Source of the DNA: TCS-49 sp964442515
GTDB lineage: Bacteria; Campylobacterota; Campylobacteria; Campylobacterales; Sulfurovaceae
NCBI GenBank assembly: GCA_964442515.1
Contig: CAYUAC010000076.1
Location: 1-9,648 of the forward strand
Reading direction: 5' to 3'
Length of the DNA: 9,648 nucleotides
Both the position numbers and the translations under genes were made by a program. The notes under the pieces were generated by a model. The model was not told where the DNA came from and ran no database searches. It saw only the letters and a list, made by a program, of their open reading frames with translations. Of this stretch, positions 1 through 6,321 are shown one piece after another (the stretch's first letter is position 1; the number at the start of each line of letters is the position of its first letter).

Positions 1-2
1 AA

Positions 3-773
3 GACAGAACGATCCATATCACCTATGAACACTACATGATCGCAAGAGAGGAGCTCATACAAAGCAGGGCTACGCACTTGGACCAGCTTGCAGATAAACT
101 CAGAGAAGGCAGAGTATATAACGTCGTTTCTAAAATCATTGCCAATAAAGATATGGACAAACTAGATGACAGGGACTTAGAATATGTAATCGATCTGGGA
201 CTTATTACCAGAAAACCCTCTATTCATATCAGCAATGATATTTATAAAGAAGTGATACCAAGAGAGTTGACGTATGCTACCCAGTACACCATTACCAACC
301 AGGAACAAGAGTGGTATATCAACCAAGATAACACCATAAGCACAACAAAACTCCTGCTTGCCTTTCAAGCCTTTTTCAGAAAAAACGCAGACAGCTGGCT
401 GGAACAGTTTCAGTACAAAGAAGCCGGCCCTCAGCTGCTGCTGCAAGCTTTCTTACAACGCATCATCAACGGCGGCGGCAGAATCCACAGAGAATACGCG
501 CTTGGTCGTGGCAGAACAGACTTGTTTATCGAATGGCCCACGACTGAGCAAGGCTTCTTTGGCCCTATGCAGCATATCGTCATAGAAACCAAAATACTCT
601 ACAGTAACCTTGAAGAAACAATAAAACAGGGCATAACCCAAACCAAAGAGTATATGGACAAAGTTGACGCTACCGAGGGAGTGCTGATCGTTTTTGATCG
701 AAGCAGCGAGAAACCATGGGAGGAAAAGATTTGGCACAAAAACATAGAGGGGCTTTTGGTACTTGGGGCGTAA
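3..773 (+). CDS. C-terminal part of an AAA-type ATPase-like protein with a PD-(D/E)XK nuclease-like domain (5' end outside window)
   Basis: The reading frame is open from the first complete codon at 3 to TAA at 771-773, giving 256 residues with no upstream stop. The ATG at 36 lies inside a continuous frame and has no good ribosome binding site, so the true start is almost certainly outside the window. The text matches what I remember of a family of large proteins with an N-terminal P-loop ATPase region and a C-terminal restriction-like domain: RATHLDQLADKL, a VIPREL segment, then EAGPQLLLQAFLQRI. The nuclease-like core is GRGRTD (Asp codon at 519-521) followed by IETK (Glu 585-587, Lys 591-593), the D...ExK pattern of the PD-(D/E)XK superfamily. 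An EKIW segment near the end is also typical. The cellular role of this family is not established; it is often annotated simply as an ATP-binding protein. The plsY start lies 63 nt downstream. Family assignment is from memory of the motifs; nuclease activity is inferred. Confidence 0.75.
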   Translation, partial: DRTIHITYEHYMIAREELIQSRATHLDQLADKLREGRVYNVVSKIIANKDMDKLDDRDLEYVIDLGLITRKPSIHISNDIYKEVIPRELTYATQYTITNQEQEWYINQDNTISTTKLLLAFQAFFRKNADSWLEQFQYKEAGPQLLLQAFLQRIINGGGRIHREYALGRGRTDLFIEWPTTEQGFFGPMQHIVIETKILYSNLEETIKQGITQTKEYMDKVDATEGVLIVFDRSSEKPWEEKIWHKNIEGLLVLGA

Positions 774-790
774 AGCTGTCGCAAAATTAA

Positions 791-810
791 CATAAAATAG
801 GATAAAATAG
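791..810 (+). promoter_or_regulatory. AT-rich tandem repeat, candidate plsY promoter
   Basis: The 63-nt gap between the ATPase-like gene and plsY holds two copies of ATAAAATAG (792-800 and 802-810), spaced ten bases apart, about one helical turn. Each copy contains a -10-like TAAAAT. No good -35 is seen; Campylobacterota sigma-70 promoters commonly lack one and rely on phased AT tracts. Which copy, if either, acts as the -10 box cannot be decided from sequence. No terminator is visible for the upstream gene, so read-through into plsY is also possible. Confidence 0.35.
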
Positions 811-825
811 CCCCAAATACGCAAG

Positions 826-839
826 AAGGAATCATTTTG
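826..839 (+). promoter_or_regulatory. Ribosome binding site setting the TTG start of plsY
   Basis: AAGGA at 826-830 is followed by a 6-nt spacer and TTG at 837-839. No ATG or GTG in frame lies at a suitable distance. The protein from this TTG begins just ahead of the first membrane segment, as expected for PlsY, so TTG is the best start. Confidence 0.7.
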
Positions 840-1457
840 GAGTTTCATATCAATATCGTTTTTTATCTGCTTGGCTATCTGATCGGTGCTATTCCCTTTG
901 GGTTGCTTTTGGCAAAAGCAGCGGCAAAGGTTGACATCAGCCAAAGCGGCAGCAAAAGTATCGGCGCTACCAACGTCCTGCGCGTACTCAAAGAAAAAGA
1001 TCCGGCTTTAGCCAAAAAGATTGCGGTAGCGACGCTGGCCCTGGACGCGCTCAAAGGCGCTGGCGTGATGCTGGCAGCCAAACTGATGGGACTTGGTGCG
1101 GCCGAGCTTTGGATGATAGGTTTGCTGGCGGTGGTCGGGCACTGCTTTAGCCCCTACCTGAAGTTTGAAGGCGGCAAGGGTGTAGCTACCGGCGTGGGCG
1201 TATTTATGGTGATGCTGCCTTTGGTGACCCTGGCTACGCTTGTTGTCTACGCCGTAGCGGTCAAAACGATCAAAATCTCTTCGCTTGCTTCGCTTACGGG
1301 AGTGGGGGCTTTTATCGCGCTAAGCTATATCTTTTATCCCCAAGTGCCCCATATCGATTCGCACGCGCCGATATGGCTGATCTCGTTTATCGTATTTTAC
1401 AAACATATTCCCAATCTCATCCGGCTTGTCAAAAAAGAGGAATCGCCGGTGGTTTAG
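837..1457 (+). CDS. plsY: Acyl-phosphate:glycerol-3-phosphate acyltransferase PlsY
   Basis: This inner-membrane enzyme transfers a fatty acyl group from acyl-phosphate (made by PlsX) to glycerol-3-phosphate, giving lysophosphatidic acid, the first step of phospholipid synthesis in most bacteria. The 206-residue length fits the family (about 200). The three conserved cytoplasmic motifs are visible: SQSGSKSIGATNVLR at 35-49, GHCFSPYLKFEGGKGVATG at 101-119, and YKHIPNLIRL at 188-197. Hydrophobic segments near residues 6-27, 60-85, 90-105, 117-140 and 148-187 fit the multi-pass topology. The first motif reads GSKSIGATN where many PlsY proteins have GSGNIGATN, probably a lineage variant. Translation starts at TTG behind AAGGA. 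The gene ends tail to tail with the SpsF-like gene: its TAG (1455-1457) shares bases with the opposing TAA (1456-1454), leaving no room for a terminator between them. plsY is not related in function to the neighbouring glycosylation genes. Confidence 0.95.
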   Translation: MEFHINIVFYLLGYLIGAIPFGLLLAKAAAKVDISQSGSKSIGATNVLRVLKEKDPALAKKIAVATLALDALKGAGVMLAAKLMGLGAAELWMIGLLAVVGHCFSPYLKFEGGKGVATGVGVFMVMLPLVTLATLVVYAVAVKTIKISSLASLTGVGAFIALSYIFYPQVPHIDSHAPIWLISFIVFYKHIPNLIRLVKKEESPVV

Positions 1458-2191
1458 CCCGGTTTCTTCTGTGTAACGTGGCTGTTGAGATGATAGATAT
1501 AGGGATGCTTTTTTAGCGTGGCCAAAAGTGCCCCATAGTCAAAATCAACGCGGCAGTCAAAATGCTTATACACCTCCTGTATCGCCAGGTAATCATCCCC
1601 CTCATCCAGGGTCAGGCGGTATTTGCTGTTATCCTCATTATCCCGTATAAACGTGTGGGTGAATTCCTCTTTGTGCGTGGTGTGGATGTAGGGGGTGACA
1701 TGTTCGCGTTCAAACGGTTTCTTGGCCCGAAAAAACGCTCTTTGCAGCGCTTCAAAGCGCAATACTTCACAATCCAGTCCCCGGGGGAAACTGCGCCTGC
1801 TGCCCCCGGTGTTGCTGAGATAGTCGCATCCACTTTGCTCAAATGTTTCAATGCATCTGCGGACAATGCCCCCGTCAATGAGCGGACAGTCGCTGGTAAG
1901 GCGCACGATCGCGTCGCCGTCATCGGCGGCGTATTTGACCGCGGCTTCATAGTAGCGCCCCAGCACGTCGTCGGTATCGCCTCTGTGGTATTTGACGCCG
2001 TGTCTGTTACAAACCTCCACAATCGGGGCTTCACTGCCGTCATCGGTGGTGGCGATGATGATTCTTTCATGAAAGGCGCTGAGACGCTTTAGCATCATTT
2101 CAAGCACCGTGGTACCGCACAGGGGCAGCATCACTTTGCCCGGCAGCCTTGTCGAATTCATCCGCGCCTGGATGATGATAAAGGTTTTCAT
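1454..2191 (-). CDS. SpsF-like cytidylyltransferase/glycosyltransferase-family protein
   Basis: This 245-residue protein has the nucleotidyltransferase fold of the SpsF / CTP_transf_3 group. The N-terminal nucleotide-binding motif QARMNSTRLPGK is at residues 8-19, followed by RGDTDDVLGRY at 70-80 and TSDCPLID at 99-106, which probably holds a metal-binding Asp. SpsF proteins are expected to charge a sugar with a nucleotide during surface-glycan synthesis, but the exact substrate of most members is unknown. The protein is not a canonical PseF: CMP-pseudaminic acid synthetases start with an IPARGGSKR-type motif, absent here. It is the last gene of the maf-pseB-pseC operon; its start overlaps the pseC stop in ATGA (2188-2191), which implies translational coupling. 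It may activate pseudaminic acid or a related sugar for the Maf enzyme, or act in another glycan route. Family assignment is firm; substrate is inference. Confidence 0.85.
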   Translation of the reverse strand: MKTFIIIQARMNSTRLPGKVMLPLCGTTVLEMMLKRLSAFHERIIIATTDDGSEAPIVEVCNRHGVKYHRGDTDDVLGRYYEAAVKYAADDGDAIVRLTSDCPLIDGGIVRRCIETFEQSGCDYLSNTGGSRRSFPRGLDCEVLRFEALQRAFFRAKKPFEREHVTPYIHTTHKEEFTHTFIRDNEDNSKYRLTLDEGDDYLAIQEVYKHFDCRVDFDYGALLATLKKHPYIYHLNSHVTQKKPG

Positions 2192-3312
2192 CTGTCACAT
2201 CCCGCGCCGTGTTTTTCAGCCAAAGCCAGCACGCTGTCTGCGACAAAAGCCGCGTCATCTTTGTCCATAAGCTGGTGGCAGGGGATGGAAAGCTCGCTTT
2301 TGTAAAACTCTTCGGCTCTTTGCAGCCGCATCTGCCCCAAACGCTTTTTGTAATAGCTAAACTGATAAATAGGCTTGTAATGTACCTGCACGCCGATTCC
2401 CGCCGCTAACAGGTCGGCAAAGAGTTCCTCCTTGCCACACTGCATACCCGGATGCAGCAAAACGGGATAGAGATGCCTGGAACTGATGCAGCCGCTGCTG
2501 ACTGGGACAGGGCTGAAGTAGGGGTTGCCTGCAAAGGCTTTGTCGTAATACGCCGCAACCTGTTCTCGTTTTTGGATGAAATCATCAAGACGGGTCAGCT
2601 GGCTTTGGCCCACCGCACAGGCTACGTCGCTGAGCCTGAAATTAAACCCGGGCTCTGTCATATCGCTGTTGTAGAGCTTTTTTTTCACGATGCCGTGGCT
2701 TGCAAAACGTTTGATCTTTTCATAGAGGTTCTTGTCATCTGTCACCACCGCGCCGCCTTCAAAGGTGGTGATCGGTTTGATCGCGTGGAAGCTAAAAACC
2801 GTGGCATCGGCAAGAGAGCCGATCTTTTTACCGTTGTAGCTGCTGCCAAGGGCGTGGGAACTGTCGCTGATGAAAAAAAGGCCGTGCTTTTTGCACAGTG
2901 CCCGCATACTGTCTGCCTCGGCCGGGTTGCCGCCAAAATCCACGCTGACCAGCGCTTTGGTTTTTTTTGTGATCTTTTCTTCCAAAGCGGTTTCATCGAT
3001 ATTGCCGTTGTATTTGACGTCGCAAAATACCGGTGTCACGCCGCATTCCAGCAGCATATTGGACGTAGCGGCAAAACTGATCGGTGTTGTAAGAACTTCA
3101 TCGCCCTCACAAAGCCCTAAACAGCGGTAAAGAGCAAACAGCGCCGAGGTGGCGGAGTTGACAACGGCTGCGTATTTTGCCCCGCAGTAACTTGCCAGAT
3201 CGCTTTCAAACGCTTCGCACCTTTGGCCCTGAGTCAGGTGGTTTGAGCGCATCGCCTCGGCGGCTGCGGCGATATCTTCTTCGCTGATGCTTTGTCTGCT
3301 ATAGGGCAGCAT
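2188..3312 (-). CDS. pseC: UDP-4-amino-4,6-dideoxy-N-acetyl-beta-L-altrosamine transaminase PseC
   Basis: PseC is the second enzyme of pseudaminic acid synthesis. It is a PLP- and glutamate-dependent aminotransferase that converts the 4-keto product of PseB to the 4-amino sugar. The 374-residue protein is a full-length DegT/DnrJ/EryC1 (class V-like sugar) aminotransferase. Visible features are the N-terminal LPYSRQSISEEDI, the cofactor-binding VVNSATSALFAL (50-61), ISDSSHALGS (148-157) with Asp150 positioned for the PLP pyridine nitrogen, and FSFHAIKPITTFEGGAV (173-189) with Lys179 as the Schiff-base lysine. The C-terminal half carries the RHLYPVLL and VQVHYKPIYQ segments of this family. The start ATG (3312-3310) overlaps the end of pseB by 14 nt, and the stop overlaps the next start by 4 nt, so the three genes are co-translated. 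An A8 tract (2961-2968 read on the - strand) lies inside the gene; the frame is intact. Other sugar aminotransferases look similar, but adjacency to pseB supports PseC. Confidence 0.9.
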   Translation of the reverse strand: MLPYSRQSISEEDIAAAAEAMRSNHLTQGQRCEAFESDLASYCGAKYAAVVNSATSALFALYRCLGLCEGDEVLTTPISFAATSNMLLECGVTPVFCDVKYNGNIDETALEEKITKKTKALVSVDFGGNPAEADSMRALCKKHGLFFISDSSHALGSSYNGKKIGSLADATVFSFHAIKPITTFEGGAVVTDDKNLYEKIKRFASHGIVKKKLYNSDMTEPGFNFRLSDVACAVGQSQLTRLDDFIQKREQVAAYYDKAFAGNPYFSPVPVSSGCISSRHLYPVLLHPGMQCGKEELFADLLAAGIGVQVHYKPIYQFSYYKKRLGQMRLQRAEEFYKSELSIPCHQLMDKDDAAFVADSVLALAEKHGAGCDR

Positions 3313-4297
3313 CGCTTAAGAGCCTTTGAAGGTCTTTGTGGGTCAGCCACTGCGTATTATTGCCCGAGTTGTACTCAAATCCCTGCGCGACGGGGGTCCC
3401 TTTTTCTCCGAGGGCGTTTTTTGTAAAATCCACTTTATAGGCAAACTGAATGGTGGGTTTGATCACGAAATGATCGGCAAATTCCAGCGTCAGATGGCTG
3501 TCGTCTTTGGGACACATCACCTCATGCAGTTTTTCGCCCGCCCTGATGCCGACAATCTCCAGATTCGCCTTTGGTGCCAGGGCTTTGGCCATTTCACAGA
3601 TTTTCATCGAAGGGATTTTGGGAACAAAGATTTCCCCGCCGTGCATACGGCGGAAGTTTTTCAGGACAAACTCTACCCCCTCATCCAGCGTAATAAAAAA
3701 GCGCGTCATCTCCATATCCGTTATAGGCAGGGTTTGGTTCCCCTGCGCGATGAGTTTTTTGAAAAAAGGCACCACCGATCCCCGGCTGCCGATAACGTTG
3801 CCGTACCTGACCACGCTGAAACGGATATTGCGTTTGCCCACCATATTGTTTGCGGCGATAAAGAGTTTATCGCTTGCCAGTTTGGTTGAACCGTAGAGAT
3901 TGATGGGGTTGGCGGCTTTGTCCGTGGACAGCGCGATTACTTTTTGTACCTCATTGTCCATAGCCGCCTGGATAACGTTTTGTGCGCCGTTGATATTGGT
4001 TTTGATACACTCCATGGGGTTGTATTCGGCCACGGGGACATGTTTGAGAGCGGCGGCGTGGATGACGTAATCCACATCGCGCATCGCTTCTTTGAGCCGG
4101 TCTGCATCCCGGACGTCGCCGATAAAAAAGCGCATACATTTATGCGCAAACTCCTGGCTCATTTCATACTGCTTCAGTTCGTCTCTGGAGTAGATGATGA
4201 TCTTGTTTGGCGTATGCTGGTTAAGCAGTTTGCGGGTGAATTTTCGCCCGAAACTTCCCGTTCCGCCGGTAATGAGGATATTTTTATTATCAAACAT
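3299..4297 (-). CDS. pseB: UDP-N-acetylglucosamine 4,6-dehydratase (inverting) PseB
   Basis: PseB catalyses the first committed step to pseudaminic acid: NADP-dependent 4,6-dehydration of UDP-GlcNAc with C5 inversion. The protein is 332 residues, the normal length for cytoplasmic PseB and much shorter than the membrane-anchored retaining dehydratases. It is an extended short-chain dehydrogenase/reductase. The Rossmann glycine motif GGTGSFG is at 11-17, a DVRD segment for cofactor contact at 61-64, STDKAANP at 124-131 carrying the expected catalytic Asp126/Lys127, and YGSTK at 135-139 with Tyr135 and Lys139. RYGNVIGSRGSVVPFF at 164-179 is characteristic of the family. The start ATG lies 3 nt after the TAA of the Maf gene, with GAAGG in the end of that gene as a likely ribosome binding site, so it is part of the same transcript. 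pseC follows with a 14-nt overlap. Confidence 0.95.
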   Translation of the reverse strand: MFDNKNILITGGTGSFGRKFTRKLLNQHTPNKIIIYSRDELKQYEMSQEFAHKCMRFFIGDVRDADRLKEAMRDVDYVIHAAALKHVPVAEYNPMECIKTNINGAQNVIQAAMDNEVQKVIALSTDKAANPINLYGSTKLASDKLFIAANNMVGKRNIRFSVVRYGNVIGSRGSVVPFFKKLIAQGNQTLPITDMEMTRFFITLDEGVEFVLKNFRRMHGGEIFVPKIPSMKICEMAKALAPKANLEIVGIRAGEKLHEVMCPKDDSHLTLEFADHFVIKPTIQFAYKVDFTKNALGEKGTPVAQGFEYNSGNNTQWLTHKDLQRLLSDAAL

Positions 4298-4300
4298 GGT

Positions 4301-6241
4301 TTATACCTTCAGCGCTTTGATGGGGCCGTGGTTTTCTTCCAGCAGCGACAAGATGGACTCCGTTGCCCCGGCCAGGGCAAAAAGCCAGTAGCGGTGGGCA
4401 AAAATCCACTCGACCATCTTGGCTTTTTTATCCTCTCTGGTCGCGGCACTTGCAACCTGTACCTTTGCCATTTCCAACTCCTGAGAGATGATAAAAGGCG
4501 CGATAAGGTCCATATAGAACTGGTTAAAAGGCTGCTGTCCGGTTAACTCTTTGACCGTATCAATCTGTGCGATCAGTTGGGCCAGGTAATCAAAATCGAT
4601 CTCGTGCAAACGGTTTTTTTTATTGAGTTTTTCGAGGTGTTTACACTCATCTGCAACTTCTATAAAAACCTTTTTGTTTTTTCTCAGTACTTTGCGCCCG
4701 GCTTTGATCAAAGCAGCGACATTGTCCTGCAGTGTCTTGGCGCCTTCTTTTTGCAGTGCAAGAGAGGGCTGTGTTAAAGAAAGCGGATTTTTTCGGTGCG
4801 TCAGGTCCACAAATTCCATGACAGCTTTTTCAAAATCTATCTCCTGCATACCCGCAATACGAGCGCCTCCCTGGGTTGCGTTGATGAGGTTGACTTCGGG
4901 GCTGAGAGATTTGACGTCGGCGACATCTTTTTCATAAAAGTTTAAAAACAGTTTCCATGTCCGGGAGGTTGCAACGGTGCCGCTGCCGCCGTATGCGGGG
5001 GTTTGTACAGTTTTTTCATCGGTTTGCGCGATCTGGTCTTCCCCCCAGACGTTGCCTCTGGAGTGGCTTGTGCCCTCTTTGCCGTACGCCAGATCCTGCC
5101 CGATAAGGATCACATTATCAAAACCGCCGTGATATGTCAGTTCAAATGCCATATTTGCAGCACTCATCCCCCGGCCCATATATCCCCACTCATGCAGGCC
5201 AAACATCTTGGTATAATTCAGCGGCCTGTTTATCAGCATCGGGTGGCAGCTTTGGGGCAGGTTTTCATCCAGTACCGTCACCTCCTTGGTGCGTTCATGC
5301 ACCAGACTCGAAAGCGCGATCGTGACGTTTTCAAACGCTTTGGTACCAAATACCTCTTTGACCTTTGTGTAAAAGGTGGCCGTGGGTTCTACCCTTTCGA
5401 TAGAAAAGACGACATCGGGTTTGATTCCCGCTTCCAGCAGAATCGGAAAAGAAGCGTCGATACTGAAGATGGTCACACTGTTTTGCACAGCGTGCAACAG
5501 CGGCAGCTGTTTATACAGTGAAGGCCCCGTAGCGGCCAAAACAACGGTTTGAGACGTTTTGACGCTGTCGATAAGCTCCTGCAGTGTCGGGGTTTGCATA
5601 ATCTGGGGAGCGTTTTGCAGAAAATTTTCCAAGCCGATCAGGCTGTCGTTGATATCGTTGCCGTGTGAAACGACGACATGTTCTAAAACACGGGTTGCGT
5701 TTTGATTGATCTGCATGATCTGATCATGAAAATTTTTCGCGTAAAAGTTGCTGGTAATTTGCAGGTTATACGTTTTGGCAAAAATCTTCGCATCGTTGTC
5801 AAGAAGCACGTAGTATTGTTCCAGATTCATCTGATCGGTGGTAAGAATAACCAGGCGCTGCTCTTTGAGTTCCAAACTGAGGTCGATAAGGCTGAGAACA
5901 ATATAAACGATCTGCACATCGGGTTCAAAAACGACGATGCGTTTGTGGTTTTTGTTATCCAGCAGCAGTTTGAATAAAATCCCGTTGCCAAGACCGAAAA
6001 AGTAAAGGTAGGGGTACTTTTCATATTCTTTGAGCTCATCCAGCATCTGTTGGGTCTGCTGAAGGGGGATACCTTCATACAGGGGTGTAAATGACTTTGT
6101 ATCGATAATATTGATATTTGCCGGATCGTCGCCGATACTGACTTCGTAATCAAGCTGTTTTTCTTTGAGATCGTTGAGGGCTACGGCCAAGCCCTGGTTA
6201 TACGCTGCCAGCATGGCAATGTTTTTTTGCAAAATTTCCAT
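4301..6241 (-). CDS. maf: Maf-type motility-associated glycosyltransferase (DUF115/MptE-like)
   Basis: Motility accessory factors are cytoplasmic enzymes that attach pseudaminic, legionaminic or related nonulosonic acids to Ser/Thr of flagellin before export. This 646-residue protein fits in length and layout. The N-terminal region has a GLGNG loop (83-87) and FEPD (105-108), which resemble a nucleotide-binding fold. The central DUF115 domain has ATGPSL (237-242), SIDASFPILLEAGIKPD (260-276) followed by IERVEP (281-286), then MSAANMAFEL (359-368), GQDLAYG (381-387) and TSHSRG (391-396). The lysine- and glutamate-rich C-terminal part is mostly helical in appearance. The start is ATG at 6241-6239, preceded by AGAGG six bases upstream. 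The gene lies just downstream of the flaB terminator and heads the operon with pseB, pseC and the SpsF-like gene, which points to flagellin glycosylation. An A8 tract (4614-4621 read on the - strand) lies in the coding region. The donor sugar is inferred from the neighbours. Confidence 0.9.
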   Translation of the reverse strand: MEILQKNIAMLAAYNQGLAVALNDLKEKQLDYEVSIGDDPANINIIDTKSFTPLYEGIPLQQTQQMLDELKEYEKYPYLYFFGLGNGILFKLLLDNKNHKRIVVFEPDVQIVYIVLSLIDLSLELKEQRLVILTTDQMNLEQYYVLLDNDAKIFAKTYNLQITSNFYAKNFHDQIMQINQNATRVLEHVVVSHGNDINDSLIGLENFLQNAPQIMQTPTLQELIDSVKTSQTVVLAATGPSLYKQLPLLHAVQNSVTIFSIDASFPILLEAGIKPDVVFSIERVEPTATFYTKVKEVFGTKAFENVTIALSSLVHERTKEVTVLDENLPQSCHPMLINRPLNYTKMFGLHEWGYMGRGMSAANMAFELTYHGGFDNVILIGQDLAYGKEGTSHSRGNVWGEDQIAQTDEKTVQTPAYGGSGTVATSRTWKLFLNFYEKDVADVKSLSPEVNLINATQGGARIAGMQEIDFEKAVMEFVDLTHRKNPLSLTQPSLALQKEGAKTLQDNVAALIKAGRKVLRKNKKVFIEVADECKHLEKLNKKNRLHEIDFDYLAQLIAQIDTVKELTGQQPFNQFYMDLIAPFIISQELEMAKVQVASAATREDKKAKMVEWIFAHRYWLFALAGATESILSLLEENHGPIKALKV

Positions 6242-6278
6242 TGAGGACCTCTTTGTTTAATAAAACCTTCGCAAAGCT

Positions 6279-6284
6279 TTTATA
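6279..6284 (-). promoter_or_regulatory. Candidate sigma-70 -10 box for the maf-pseB-pseC operon
   Basis: Read on the - strand, TATAAA lies within a perfect TTTTATAAAA palindrome (6278-6287) just after the T-run of the flaB terminator and about 38 nt ahead of the maf start. No clear -35, sigma-28 or sigma-54 pattern is visible in this 80-nt gap. The placement fits a promoter for the operon, but an AT-rich site directly after a terminator is weak evidence. Read-through from flaB is the alternative. Confidence 0.3.
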
Positions 6285-6288
6285 AAAC

Positions 6289-6315
6289 AAAAAGCACTAA
6301 GGGCACAAAGCCCTT
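6289..6315 (-). terminator. Intrinsic terminator after flaB
   Basis: On the - strand, seven bases past the flaB TAA, AAGGGC and GCCCTT form a perfect 6-bp stem around a TTTGT loop. A GCA/TGC pairing can extend it below a small internal loop. A TTTTTGTTTT run follows. The structure should largely separate flaB from the maf operon. Confidence 0.8.
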
Positions 6316-6321
6316 GGTTGC

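Noticed and set aside
36..38. ATG at 36 as the start of the first gene
   Set aside because: The frame is open to the left edge and the residues before it (TYEHY) continue the family pattern, so it is an internal methionine.
453..944. 163-codon - strand open frame across the ATPase-like gene and plsY start
   Set aside because: It overlaps two convincing + strand genes, has no ribosome binding site of note, and its composition looks like a shadow.
2452..3120. 222-codon open frame on the + strand opposite pseC
   Set aside because: It lies wholly inside the complement of a clear aminotransferase gene and shows no domain I recognise.
3944..4546. 200-codon + strand open frame opposite pseB and the end of maf
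   Set aside because: It spans the junction of two well-supported genes on the other strand and has no coding signal of its own.
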